Below are positions 1 to 8,713 of a DNA stretch of 50,440 nt, in pieces. How positions within the stretch are numbered: position 1 is the stretch's first letter; each line of letters begins with the position of its first letter. Both the position numbers and the translations under genes were made by a program. This DNA is from Acidobacteriaceae bacterium (GTDB lineage: Bacteria; Acidobacteriota; Terriglobia; Terriglobales; Acidobacteriaceae), in NCBI GenBank assembly GCA_030041305.1, contig JASHOC010000009.1, positions 1-50,440 on the forward strand. Direction: 5' to 3'. The notes under the pieces are model-generated. The model saw only the letters and a list, made by a program, of their open reading frames with translations. It searched no databases and was not told the DNA's origin.

Positions 1-210
1 AAACTGCATTGGGTGCTGGATGTAGCCTTCAACGAGGACCACAGCCGCAAACGCGTCGGCCATGCGGCGCAAAACTTCTCCCTGCTCAACCGCATCGCCC
101 TCAACTTGCTCAAGCAAGATCGAACCTGCAAACTCGGCATCCATGGCAAGCGCCTACAGGCCGCCTGGGACCACAGCTACCTGCTCCACCTCCTCGGAGT
201 GGAGAATTAA
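1..210 (+). CDS. ISAs1-family transposase, C-terminal fragment (cut by window edge)
   Basis: The reading frame is open from base 1 to the stop at 208-210 and encodes the last 69 residues of a transposase. The stretch LHWVLDVAFNED followed by NFSLLNRIALNLLK and a final KRLQAAWDHSYLL is the familiar C-terminus of ISAs1 (H-repeat associated) DDE transposases; the E in FNED is normally the third catalytic acid. The rest of the gene lies left of the window, so I cannot say whether the element is intact. No inverted repeat was identified downstream of the stop. Confidence 0.8.
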   Translation, partial: KLHWVLDVAFNEDHSRKRVGHAAQNFSLLNRIALNLLKQDRTCKLGIHGKRLQAAWDHSYLLHLLGVEN

Positions 211-264
211 GATGCGTTTGCCCTGCACCATGTTCCTCTGGCCTGGACCATCTGTCGCTTCCCA

Positions 265-2001
265 CTATAGAATCGGTTCAAACTGTCCTGCCATCGCTTC
301 CACTTGGCTGATCGAATACCGATTTCTCCCCTGCCTTTTAGAGCGGTATAATGCCTCATCGGCTCGCCGCAATAACTGTTCAGCTGTCTCCCCATCGTTT
401 GGGTAGAACGCAATCCCGATTGAAATCGTCAGGTTGCTGCACTTCTGCGTCTGTCCAGTCGACGGCAGAATTGCCACTGCCTGAAGAATTTGCTCAGCTC
501 GTTCGCGGGCGGCTTTCACTGTCACATCTGTTAGCAGGATCGCGAATTCCTCACCGCCGTACCTATAGGCCATGTCTTGCCTGCGAATATTCGCATGAAA
601 AACGTTAGCGATCTCCCTTAATGCAGCATCCCCCGCGGAATGACCGTATGTATCGTTAAATTGCTTGAAGTGATCTACATCGAGCATGAACACCGCTAGG
701 ATCTGCTTGCTGCGCGCGGCGTGCGACAGTTCTCGTTCGAGCGTGATTTCCAGGAAATGCCGGTTGAATAGACCGGTTAATGAATCGCGGATCGACTGAT
801 GTTCGAGTTTCGTTCGCAGACTCAACGTGGCAATTGCCATCCCAGTTATCTGCACGAGATGATGTACGCTTTCGATCCGCTGCTTCACTAATTGCATAAG
901 GACGTCGCTCTCGCACTGAACGTAAAGTACTCCTAGCGTATTTCCATGAGCGATAATGGGCCGACACAGATAACGCTCCGGAGCATCGTCGGCAAAATGT
1001 TCACAGTGGATTTCCGACTTACCAGGTTCTCGCCATCGCGGTTGACCAGCTCGGAGTCCGCAGCAGCACTCCGGCGGACTGAAATCTTGCATTGCCGTGA
1101 TGCCCCACGAGGAAACTACTTCCACGATCTGCCGTGAGTTGCCGATCATACTTAGGCAGCCGGAAGTTCCGGGCAGCAAACGCCAAAAACCGTTGGCTGC
1201 GGCGTCATAGACTTGACGAACATCAGTGCAGAGTTGTACTTCGTCTATTGCAGCGGTCAACAGGGCGGCTTCTTGCGCACAGTTTTCGAGGGCCTTTACG
1301 GTCTGGGCCAAATTCTCATTGGCCAGTATCAACTGTTTACCGGTCTTCCCGCGGGGCACTGCGTTATGCAGCAGGAATCCGAATAGCACTGTCAACGTTA
1401 CAAGTAACAATCCGACAAAGGCAATCTCAGTGGCAATTGTCGCGAAGGACTTGTACTGCGATTTGAGGGTTCGTTGCGTCAGGAGAGTCTGCTCGATATT
1501 GGACATTAAGCTGATCGTCTTCTGACACGCCTCCACTTCCTTCTCGGGCGCGTGCGACTGGGCGTTGAAGCTGCCGAGAGCCTGATTCAACTGCTCCACT
1601 TGAACCGCGAGATTCTGGTCGTTGGATGTCTGAGCCGGGTTATCCGCAACCAGCGTTCCAATTTGCGCAGTCAACGACCGAAGCGAGTTCGCGCTCATGC
1701 GGGCGCGATTGAGCTGGTCGTCTCCCGTAAGCAAATAAAGCTGAGTCCTGTATTCCACTCGTTCTACAAGCAATGACGCGCGTTGGAGAGAACCGAGTAC
1801 TTGCTGTGTATGTTGCACCCAGTTTGTCTCGGAGATAAGGCTTTGGATGGTGTAGATGACGAAATCCGCCGCTATAGTGAACAGCGCAATAGCACACGTG
1901 ACCACAAGGAGCATTGCACCCGTGGACTTCAGGCCGGGAAATCTATGCTTGAAAGTACGCATCAGCTCCTGGGAGGCGCGAGCCGGATCGCTTCTCTGCA
2001 C
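265..2001 (-). CDS. Membrane-bound diguanylate cyclase, CHASE3-GAF-GGDEF
   Basis: Predicted inner-membrane enzyme of 578 aa that makes cyclic di-GMP from two GTP. A transmembrane segment at about residues 28-52 is followed by a periplasmic CHASE3-like sensor (about 53-185, with WVQHT and LLTGDD), a second membrane segment (about 188-212), a GAF-like cytoplasmic domain (about 245-395) and a GGDEF domain (about 405-560). The active-site loop is an intact GGEEF at 482-486, and RRQD at 473-476 lies exactly five residues upstream, matching the RxxD inhibitory site. An internal Met at residue 14 is an alternative start. A truncated CHASE3 paralogue lies immediately upstream and overlaps the start by 40 bp. 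The stimulus sensed is unknown. Confidence 0.9.
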   Translation of the reverse strand: MQRSDPARASQELMRTFKHRFPGLKSTGAMLLVVTCAIALFTIAADFVIYTIQSLISETNWVQHTQQVLGSLQRASLLVERVEYRTQLYLLTGDDQLNRARMSANSLRSLTAQIGTLVADNPAQTSNDQNLAVQVEQLNQALGSFNAQSHAPEKEVEACQKTISLMSNIEQTLLTQRTLKSQYKSFATIATEIAFVGLLLVTLTVLFGFLLHNAVPRGKTGKQLILANENLAQTVKALENCAQEAALLTAAIDEVQLCTDVRQVYDAAANGFWRLLPGTSGCLSMIGNSRQIVEVVSSWGITAMQDFSPPECCCGLRAGQPRWREPGKSEIHCEHFADDAPERYLCRPIIAHGNTLGVLYVQCESDVLMQLVKQRIESVHHLVQITGMAIATLSLRTKLEHQSIRDSLTGLFNRHFLEITLERELSHAARSKQILAVFMLDVDHFKQFNDTYGHSAGDAALREIANVFHANIRRQDMAYRYGGEEFAILLTDVTVKAARERAEQILQAVAILPSTGQTQKCSNLTISIGIAFYPNDGETAEQLLRRADEALYRSKRQGRNRYSISQVEAMAGQFEPIL

Positions 2002-2606
2002 TGAAATGCGCTCGATCGACGCCCAAATGGCATTTTCCTTCGACGTACAATGCTAAACTTGCAGATTCCTTTTCGAGGGGGGAGCAAACATAGACCCAGG
2101 CGTGGGGCGAGTCTGAAAAGATGTTCGTTCTGAAACGAGGAGTAACTGTCGCCGAGGCGATGCGAAAAGCCCTCAGAAGCCCCGCGATTTCCAAGCCGGA
2201 ATGCCTGAAGCCCCCTCTCTCGTATCGCATCTATTTCGCGCTGAAACTCTGCAAATCTTGATGCGAGGAGCGGTTTTTCTATTGCGCTCAGTTGGTGCGG
2301 ATTATCTCTTGTCAGCAGTTGCAGCTCCTCGATGGCCGTTTGCAAACGCTCAAGACCAGACGAATATGGCTGAAGATGAGATTCATCTCCTGTGATGATG
2401 ACGCCATCTTCGCCAGATTCCGAATTTAGGGGGGTCAATGCGGATTGCGGCAGCGTTTCCAAAGCCCGATGCGTGTGTGCAACCCATTGCTCTTCCTCAT
2501 CTTCACGAACCGCTCTTCGGTAGGACAGAAAGCCGCCAGCGAATAATGCGAGAAGAGCGACGCAAAGCTCCGAAACCAGAGTAAATCGAAATCTCAAAAG
2601 CCCCAT
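1962..2606 (-). pseudogene. Truncated CHASE3 sensor protein, no output domain
   Basis: From Met at 2606 the frame encodes one transmembrane segment (about residues 8-28) and a recognisable CHASE3 domain (WVAHTH, ITGDESHLQPY, LLTRDNPHQ). After about residue 164 the homology stops: there is no second membrane helix and no GAF, kinase or GGDEF output, and the remaining 50 codons look like random translation running into the start of the diguanylate cyclase downstream. I read it as the 5' remnant of a second CHASE3 signalling gene that lost its 3' end. The open frame extends upstream to 2906, but that extension has no family resemblance. A short membrane-anchored sensor stub cannot be excluded. 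Confidence 0.55.
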
Positions 2607-2925
2607 CTCCTTTCGATCCAATCTGACGCAGGCTTCTCCGGCATTCCAGAATCTCCGATAACCATTCCTTGTAGGGGTCCGCGCGACGGATAAGGACAGG
2701 GCGCTATCCCGCTTCGCGGTCGGTTCCCATTCAAAATGCAAGAAGGATCTTGTCGAGAAGCGACCAGCTAAGACGGATTTGGTTCGCCGAGGGGAATTGG
2801 ACTCGAAGCCCATTCCGTTGAATCGTGTAAGTTTTGGTGCGATTCTCTGGCCATGGCTGCCGAGGGTCTTGGATCTTACCGTCCATGTGGGTCCTTTTTT
2901 AACCACATGAACTCGCCGCCATCTT
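2607..2925. other. Gene-free stretch
   Basis: Upstream of the truncated CHASE3 gene. The purine run directly before its ATG abuts the start with no spacer, so it is a poor ribosome binding site. Nothing else is recognised up to the 145-bp element that begins at 2930. Confidence 0.4.
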
Positions 2926-3078
2926 TTAGTACCTATCCATTTGAATCCTGCACATTTTGCGCAGAATATTTCTGGCGATGTACGTTTCGGTCAGTATTCA
3001 TGCGGGATTTCGGCATTTTTTCAAAGGCTCCAACTTTCGGGAAAATGCCAGGTTTTGGTTCCGGCTACGCCGGGTTAG
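2926..3078 (-). repeat. 145-bp palindrome-associated element, copy 1 (with CTAA flanks)
   Basis: Reading on the minus strand, a 145-bp unit (2930-3074) lies between two CTAA tetranucleotides (TTAG on the plus strand at 2926-2929 and 3075-3078). Its left end carries the hairpin CCGGC-GTA-GCCGG and its right end the hairpin TTCTGCGCA/TGTGCAGRA. It is base-for-base identical to the copy at 30616-30760 by reading, and shares ends and exact length with a diverged third copy at 16702-16846. There are no terminal inverted repeats. Hairpinned ends plus a fixed flanking tetranucleotide resemble non-autonomous relatives of IS200/IS605. No transposase is seen in this window. Confidence 0.8.
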
Positions 3079-3088
3079 GCCAACGGGA

Positions 3089-3530
3089 ATGAAGAAAGAT
3101 GGTGAATGAAACGGATTCCTTCGGGGTCATGAGCCGAATACCAGGGCCAGGATCGCAGTCTGCGGCAGGGCCCGCTACCGGACTGCGCAAAATCGGGGAA
3201 TATGCTCTATCAGTGCCCGAAGGCCACTCCAAGAGAGGGCGGCCCTCCGCGAGACTTGTCAGAATCTAGAGGCAAGGAAAAGATACGACCAAGTTCGCAC
3301 CGGAGTCAAGTGAAAAATCACCTGCCAACTCTGGCGGCGGTGCTCGCATTCTGTTTACTCGTTTCTCGCCTTCGCGCCTGGGTGTCGCGTCTGGCCGTCC
3401 TTTGCCGAAACTCCAGCGGGGCTTAGGATGCTGGACGGCCAAGTGACGGTGACCTGGAGCGCCCCCGTTTCCGGGGCAGGGCCACATGCGGCGCATTAGC
3501 GGGCCACTACCGCGCTTCTCCATCCCCGTT
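3089..3530 (+). repeat. Degenerate long repeat, unit A
   Basis: This stretch is clearly related to 4052-4275 and 4735-4925 (unit B). Shared landmarks in the same order are GGAATGAAG, CGCAGTCTGCGGC, CCGGACTGCGCAAAATCGGG, GAAGGCCAC, then TCGTTTCTCG, GGATGCT, CAAAGTGACGGTG-type segments and a final ATGCGGCGCA. Identity is patchy and no frame is shared, so it looks like an old duplicated non-coding or relic sequence. Its left end abuts the 145-bp element. Confidence 0.6.
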
Positions 3531-3690
3531 AGTGGCTTTCGTACTTTTGACTCTAGAGCCGATCCGAAGAACAATTTCTCCGCCCCTCTAACCGGCAAGA
3601 AACGTCTGAAACCGGGATGTGGGCGCTCCACAGGTGCATAGCACGACCGGGAATCTGTTCCCGACCGCCGGTTAACTGGGTGGCAGAGCT

Positions 3691-4092
3691 TTAAAAATCA
3701 TAGGATTTAGCAGAGGTTGAGAACACCGCCCGGAACGGCTTTGCGGGGTCGAGCATCGCATTCTGGACGCATCGCGCCAGAAATTCTCTCAACTCGCCAC
3801 GGTGTGTGCTCGCCAACTCCGTGAGGATTTCCCGCACCCAAAATGCGTCCGTCATCCGTTCGTCCAACTCCCAGACATACTTTACCGGCTCGGAGCCTTC
3901 CTGAGGCTTAGTGGAGACCGTCAATCGCTCTTCGAGGTCACCATTCGCTGCGTGTTTTCGCTCGAACCCACTATGGCTGCGATTTTCCTTCGACTCCGAT
4001 CCGCCGTAATACAGAAATAAATGGGAGCTTTCCCCACCCGTTTGGCGGATGGGAATGAAGATGGTGAAAGAAATAGGTTCCTTCGAGCGCAT
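3691..4092 (-). CDS. Hypothetical protein, doubtful
   Basis: An open frame of about 130 codons (up to 158 if the Met at 4167 is used) with mixed charged composition and the stretch DAFWVREILTELASTHRGEL near the C-terminus. Its 5' part lies inside degenerate repeat unit B, which argues that the start at least is fortuitous. No domain is recognised, and there is no convincing ribosome binding site. It may be only the last 50-100 codons, or nothing. Confidence 0.25.
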   Translation of the reverse strand: MRSKEPISFTIFIPIRQTGGESSHLFLYYGGSESKENRSHSGFERKHAANGDLEERLTVSTKPQEGSEPVKYVWELDERMTDAFWVREILTELASTHRGELREFLARCVQNAMLDPAKPFRAVFSTSAKSYDF

Positions 4093-4275
4093 GAGCAAAG
4101 CACCAAGGGGCCGGACTCGCAGTCTGCGGCTTGGCCCGTTGCCGGACTGCGCAAAATCGGGGGTCAAGTTGAATCAGGTTTGGAAGGCCACCACTAAAGA
4201 ATGGCCTTCCGGATGGCAGGGTCCAGGGATAAGGAAAAAATACGCCCGCTTCACGTCGGCGTCAAATGGAATCTG
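4052..4275 (+). repeat. Degenerate long repeat, unit B left part
   Basis: Matches the left half of unit A (3089-3330), including CGCAGTCTGCGGC and CCGGACTGCGCAAAATCGGG. The match stops near 4275 and resumes at about 4735, so unit B is interrupted by about 460 bp that carries the small protein at 4320-4526. Confidence 0.6.
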
Positions 4276-4319
4276 AGTAATGGGCCATAGCGCGGATACG
4301 GCGGCCCGTGACGACGCTG

Positions 4320-4526
4320 TCATTCGCCTTTCCGCTCAAGCTCGAATGCCTTGACGTAATACTTCAGCGCCAGTTCGGACGTCCGCATTCTCGTCTCAAC
4401 GCGCCTGCGTTCGTCCGCTGTAAGGTTGGGCCGCGTGAGTTCGTCGCGCAAAAGTTGGAGCCTTTGCTCAAGGTTCAGGAGGTGATCGCGTAAGGGCCGC
4501 AGCATGGCGCGAAAACTAGAGAACAA
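4320..4526 (-). CDS. Small charged helical protein, hypothetical
   Basis: A 68-aa (or 61-aa from the second Met) protein, almost entirely predicted alpha-helix and rich in Leu, Arg and Glu: LRDHLLNLEQRLQLLRDEL then ERRRVETRMRTSELALKYYV. The periodic Leu pattern suggests a short helical hairpin or coiled coil. It feels like a conserved small acidobacterial protein, but I cannot name the family. It stands alone, inserted between the two halves of degenerate repeat unit B, so it may have arrived with the DNA that split that repeat. Confidence 0.5.
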   Translation of the reverse strand: MFSSFRAMLRPLRDHLLNLEQRLQLLRDELTRPNLTADERRRVETRMRTSELALKYYVKAFELERKGE

Positions 4527-5189
4527 GATTGTTATAATCCGGTCCGATGAGATACTTCAATAGGAAAATTTCACACATCATTACAACGAAACTAACATTG
4601 CGGGGAAAACCAAAGAGGGAGTACAGTCGGCTTATCCATAGCTCGATCCGAAAGCATCAAGTCTGCGGGCTGACTCGGGGGAGGTAGCCCGCGTTTTTGT
4701 CCCCACGTGGAAATCGAACTGAGCTATTGGCCTCCCGACAGCATTGGCGGGGGCTCCCACCTTATCTTTTCGTTTCTCGTCTCTGCGCCAGGCGTCAAGT
4801 CTCACCATCTTTTTATCGAAGCGACCGGCGGGGTTTTGGATGCTAAAGGGCAAAGTGACGGTGCGCCGGAACGCCCCATTCGCACGAAGGTCATGCGCGG
4901 CGCACCGGCGGGCCGCTTCGCCATAGCCTTCATCCGGTGAGGGGGAATCTTGCCACAAAGTGCAGCAGGGCTTTGGCAGTCGTTCTGGTGCGACTCTTGA
5001 GCGCAAATTCGAGCGAAAAACTGTGGGACTTTTGCAGGGGCCTTCGATGCGAAATGGGCAATCGACGATAATTCGTGCTCGCACTCCTCCTCGCGGTAGC
5101 AACGGCGAAGCGTCGGTGAGCGGAGATTATATCTGGGCCGCCCATTAGTGGATGTCGATCTCGTGGTCCGTTGCGCCGGACTTCACGCT
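4527..5189. other. Gene-poor stretch with repeat relics
   Basis: Between the 68-aa gene and the papain-like gene. The stretch 4550-4640 is relatively A/T-rich and may hold the promoter of the small protein. 4735-4925 is repeat unit B right part. No other gene is convincing on either strand. Confidence 0.5.
4735..4925 (+). repeat. Degenerate long repeat, unit B right part
   Basis: Related to 3340-3530 in unit A: both carry TCGTTTCTCG, a GGATGCT followed by a GACGGTG motif, GCGCCCC or ACGCCCC, and ATGCGCGGCGCA or ATGCGGCGCA. It is the continuation of the unit starting at 4052 after an interruption of about 460 bp. Confidence 0.6.
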
Positions 5190-5807
5190 CTATGGATGCG
5201 TCATTGACTGGCCGCCGCCCCGCGCATGCCAATTGTTGGCTCGCGTCAACAAAGCCTCCAGGTCCCGTGGGCTGATCTGCGAGTGCGAGTTGGGGATCGG
5301 GAGTTGCACCAGCCCCGCCATCTCTCCGGCTGCTGTATAGCATCGCCAGACGAAGTTCGAGCAGAAGAAGCTTGAGTGCGAGTGCCCCTCCTCGCCGAAC
5401 TGCTGCGTATTCTGATTCGAACCTTGCTGCCCCCGCGAGCGGCTCTGGAACGGGCAAATCATCGCCTTGCGTTTGTTGTACGAACCGTAGCCGTGCGTGA
5501 AATCCCTCTGCACAAAGTGGCTTTCGGCGACCTGCACCGCAAAATCGCGGATTTCGTCCTCAAGCTGCCCGCGATAGCAATAGATCCGGTATGTACCGGG
5601 TTTGAGCGGACGCTGCTTCAGTCCGCTCCCGACCGACTCGAACACTTCATCTCCATTGCCTGTAGCCAGCGCCACATGCACCGAGTTCGCGTGGCCCGGG
5701 CCATAGGCCGATCCAAGCTTCTGAGCGCCGGTAATGACCTTGTGCATCACGCCATGGGTGTCCGCAGTAAAGATCACATCGCCGCGCCGTATATGAGAAA
5801 TAGGCAT
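5190..5807 (-). CDS. Permuted papain-like (NlpC/P60, YiiX-type) hydrolase
   Basis: A cytosolic-looking 205-aa protein with no signal peptide. The order of motifs is that of circularly permuted NlpC/P60 papain-like enzymes: an N-terminal RRGDVIF, a His in SVHVALATG (about residue 44) and, much later, a Cys in FFCSNFVWRCY (about residue 148), which would be the His and Cys of the catalytic pair. Such enzymes cleave amide or thioester bonds in peptides, peptidoglycan or lipids; the substrate here is unknown. The start is supported by a GGGGGAG ribosome binding site about five bases upstream. It stands alone between gene-poor regions. It could also act as a toxin or effector, but nothing nearby shows this. 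Confidence 0.65.
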   Translation of the reverse strand: MPISHIRRGDVIFTADTHGVMHKVITGAQKLGSAYGPGHANSVHVALATGNGDEVFESVGSGLKQRPLKPGTYRIYCYRGQLEDEIRDFAVQVAESHFVQRDFTHGYGSYNKRKAMICPFQSRSRGQQGSNQNTQQFGEEGHSHSSFFCSNFVWRCYTAAGEMAGLVQLPIPNSHSQISPRDLEALLTRANNWHARGGGQSMTHP

Positions 5808-6060
5808 AGTTCTCCCCCGAGATGGTTGTTCGTCAAAAAAGGCGCAGGCGGCTCAGAAAGGAAAGAACCCCAAAGTCTGAGACACCACCGCAACCATAGT
5901 TTCCGTTCGACGTCCTGTCAAGTAACCTTCGTAACATGGCGGTCAACCTCTTATTCCCTATAATTTCAGCCAATTAACCAGCAAGCTCTCCCGTAGATTG
6001 TGTTGCTTTAGTAATGCAATCCGCTCCATCGTTGCTATCGTTCGTAGACTGGAGGTGCGC

Positions 6061-6240
6061 ATGGCCAAATCAGCCACGTAGACAACGATTCGCAAATACG
6101 TCAGGCAGCGATTCGGATTCGTTCCGGAGGATGGTTGGATTGCCCACGTAAAGGAATTGAACCGACTACGTCCGAAGCGGGCAACTAATTGGATCGGATT
6201 CGATAACGGCAGTATGACGCCGCTTGGAAGGAGTAGGTGA
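6061..6240 (+). pseudogene. Small conserved protein with in-frame amber stop
   Basis: ATG at 6061 follows a GGAGG about six bases upstream. The frame reads MAKSAT, then TAG at 6079-6081, then runs on for 52 codons with TIRKYVRQRFGFVPEDGWIAH and VKELNRL, ending at 6238-6240. The block FGFVPEDGWIAHVKELNRL is what I recognise from short proteins or protein tails of the kind RxxFGFVPxxCWIAHVKEL that occur widely in soil bacterial accessory DNA; their function is unknown to me. Only the single TAG breaks the frame, so decay is recent or the codon is read through. A start downstream of the stop is possible but has no Met. Confidence 0.55.
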
Positions 6241-6364
6241 AGCTGTACCGAGAGACCTTGAACATCGCGCAGACCACGATGGTTTACGTGCCTCTGTCCG
6301 CCGCGCCGAAGTCTCTACGGTACCGGCAATAGCGGCGCTCGGGCCCGGCGCACGAACCCGCATC

Positions 6365-6928
6365 ATGACTCAGATGTCGCAACGCGAACAGCATTCACTC
6401 GCCGTGCTTACGGTAGGGCACTCCACGCGCAGCATCGAGGAATTCCTTGCCCTTCTCCGGGCCCATAAGGTGCAGCAGGTCGTGGACGTCCGGACGATCC
6501 CGCGCTCGCGGCACAATCCGCAGTTCAACGGAGAGGCACTGGAAAAGTCACTCAAGAGAGCAGGCGTCGGGTACCTCCACATCGGAGGTCTGGGCGGCCT
6601 GCGGCATGCCCGCCCCGATTCCCAAAATACTGGGTGGCGCAATGCGAGCTTCCGTGGCTACGCTGACTACATGCAGACCGCAGAATTCGAGACGGCGCTT
6701 GAGGAACTCATGCGCGTGGCGCGGAACGAGCGCACCGCTATCATGTGCGCCGAAGCCGTACCGTGGCGCTGTCACCGGTCACTGATCGCCGATGCGCTCG
6801 TCGCCAGAGGGGTGGGGGTGGAGGAGATCGTCGGGACGGCGAGCAGCAGAACCCATGCCCTAGCGTCTTGGGCGCACGTCGAAGGAAGTCGCGTTACTTA
6901 TCCCGGAAAAAATCCGGAGCGACTATAG
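6365..6928 (+). CDS. DUF488 family protein
   Basis: A 187-aa protein with the full DUF488 signature: TVGHSTRSIEEF at the N-terminus, VVDVRTIPRSRHNPQF (the DVR...PxSxxxPxF motif), a GLGGLR loop, FRGYADYM, and a C-terminal CAEAVPWRCHRS with the conserved Cys-His motif. The role is unsettled; the residues suggest a metal- or nucleic-acid-linked activity, but this is not established. The start is uncertain: Met at 6365 or 6374 fits the family, while the open frame extends to 6224 with unrelated sequence. No clear ribosome binding site is seen. Confidence 0.85.
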   Translation: MTQMSQREQHSLAVLTVGHSTRSIEEFLALLRAHKVQQVVDVRTIPRSRHNPQFNGEALEKSLKRAGVGYLHIGGLGGLRHARPDSQNTGWRNASFRGYADYMQTAEFETALEELMRVARNERTAIMCAEAVPWRCHRSLIADALVARGVGVEEIVGTASSRTHALASWAHVEGSRVTYPGKNPERL

Positions 6929-7183
6929 CAAGCGCCTCACGGAACTTTATCCCGACGTCCTCCTCCCGGAACCCCTCATTTCACGAAACACCGATTGCAC
7001 AAGACCGGCCTTCCGTATTTCGGGCAAATGGCACGGTGATTTCGATGCCGCACCGGGAGCAATTCGCCCACCACGCCGACCAGCAACACCGACCGATCCG
7101 GGCGAAGCGCTCATTGAAAGGATTCTGAGTGGTGTTCCCTTACAGGTCGGACAGCGAATTTCGACCAGGGCTGCGATAACCGA

Positions 7184-8533
7184 TCATCGGCCCGGAATCA
7201 CCGTGGGCGGCGCAAGCCCCGCCGTCTTGATGGCGTGAATCTTGTCCGCCGCCAGCTTTTCCGCTGTCGTCAGCGCATCGTCTGCCGGGACCTTCACATC
7301 CGGTTCGACGCCGGTTCCTTCCCAACTAGTTTTCGTGATTGGGTTGATCGCGTTCCCGAAAGGCACGCCGACCATAAAATAATCCGCCACCAGATGGCCG
7401 CTGACCGGATGCGCGCCACCGCCGGTGGTCTCGCCCACGATCGTCGCCCGCTTCTGCGTCTTCAAGTCGTAGGTGAACTCCTCGCCGCCTGAAAACGTGC
7501 GGTGAGAGGTGAGCACGAAGACGGGCTGGGTCGGCATCCGCTCGCCCGGAACCCAGGAGAGCGTCCAGTATTGCGTCGTGGAGTTCTCGTGCCGGTCGAA
7601 CAAGTCGTTCAGTTGGGTCGGCTTGTCGAAGAGATAGCTGGCAATCAGGCTCACCATGGCCGGTTGGCCCCCACCGTTCTGGCGCAGGTCGAAGATCAGA
7701 GCGTCAGTGTGCGCCACGAAGCCCATGGCTGCGGCCACGGTAGCTCCGCAGAAGTCCGCGTCCATGAACGCGTCGAATTTCACGTAGCCGATGTTGCCGG
7801 GCAGGATCTCCACCTTGTCGAAGGCGCAATTGCCTCCCAGCATCTGCTCGCGCGTGCGCGCCCGGTCCTCGGCGGTCGGCTCATGCGGAGCAGGCATCTT
7901 GAACGGGTTGAAATCCACGCGCAGATGCCCGTCATGGCTGATCGCGCGCAGATCGATCATCAGCTTCTGAGCGAAGGCGTTCCCATCCGTGATGCTGTTG
8001 TAGTCTCCGGCCGTGGCGTGTGCGTCGAGCGCCGCATTCATCTTCGCCGCGACGGCGGGATCGACGTAATATTCCGTCAGGTCGGACTCGACACCGTCGA
8101 TTACCCGCTTGCGAAGATCCGCGTCCAGCACGACATTCACCGGCGTTGCGCCGGGTGGTACCGCATCCAGCGCAAACCCCACGACGGTGGGTGGGTTTCC
8201 GTCCTTCACCAGCAGTTCGCCGATCGCTGTTTTGTTACTGTTCTTCTCCTTCACGCGAAAGCGGATTTGCAGCGGTTCGCTGGAGTCGACGGAGAGCAGA
8301 TCAAATCCTCCCGTATTGCCTCGAAAATTGATCCAGGTATCCGCATTCTGCGAAGGGGCGATGGTTTTCACATAGTTCTCGATCTTTGCACGGTCGCCGC
8401 TGTTGAAGGCGTCGAGCCATGCCTGGAGGGTGCGGCCCGCAGGAGTGTCGGGAATCGCAGGCTGCTGGGCTGCGGCGGGCAGCGCTGCGCAAACCGCAAG
8501 GCAGGCAAGGAAGTACGATCGGATGATGCGCAT
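7184..8533 (-). CDS. Secreted S41 family (IRBP-like) peptidase
   Basis: A 449-aa exported protein with a classical signal peptide (residues 1-22, ending AAAQ). An N-terminal SnoaL/DUF3471-like region (about 25-125) precedes the S41 helical domain and protease core. Visible core motifs are DLRQNGGG, the nucleophile region SHRTFSGGEEF, VGETTGGGAHP and the terminal GTGVEPDVKV. There is no PDZ domain, which fits the IRBP-like branch. It probably hydrolyses peptides in the periplasm or outside the cell. It lies 180 bp downstream of the ADOP permease on the same strand, but that gap makes joint transcription uncertain. Confidence 0.88.
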   Translation of the reverse strand: MRIIRSYFLACLAVCAALPAAAQQPAIPDTPAGRTLQAWLDAFNSGDRAKIENYVKTIAPSQNADTWINFRGNTGGFDLLSVDSSEPLQIRFRVKEKNSNKTAIGELLVKDGNPPTVVGFALDAVPPGATPVNVVLDADLRKRVIDGVESDLTEYYVDPAVAAKMNAALDAHATAGDYNSITDGNAFAQKLMIDLRAISHDGHLRVDFNPFKMPAPHEPTAEDRARTREQMLGGNCAFDKVEILPGNIGYVKFDAFMDADFCGATVAAAMGFVAHTDALIFDLRQNGGGQPAMVSLIASYLFDKPTQLNDLFDRHENSTTQYWTLSWVPGERMPTQPVFVLTSHRTFSGGEEFTYDLKTQKRATIVGETTGGGAHPVSGHLVADYFMVGVPFGNAINPITKTSWEGTGVEPDVKVPADDALTTAEKLAADKIHAIKTAGLAPPTVIPGR

Positions 8534-8713
8534 GGGAGTTCCCCCAGGTGATCCAGCATACAGGCTCCGGGCCGCGCTGCGCGTTCGGCTATCGACAGGT
8601 CGGAAATTCCCGCTCCCGGAAAACGTTCCAGCGCGGAAACTTCAACCGACAAGAATGATGCCCAACTTGACGACGCCGGTCATCGCCAGGCCCATCTCTT
8701 TCGCATCTCCGTG

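Noticed and set aside
3266..3631. A 121-codon minus-strand open frame
   Set aside because: It lies within the degenerate repeat, is not kept in the sister repeat, and has random composition.
7502..8551. A 349-codon open frame antisense to the S41 protease
   Set aside because: It is a shadow of a GC-rich gene; the minus strand carries the signal peptide and protease motifs.
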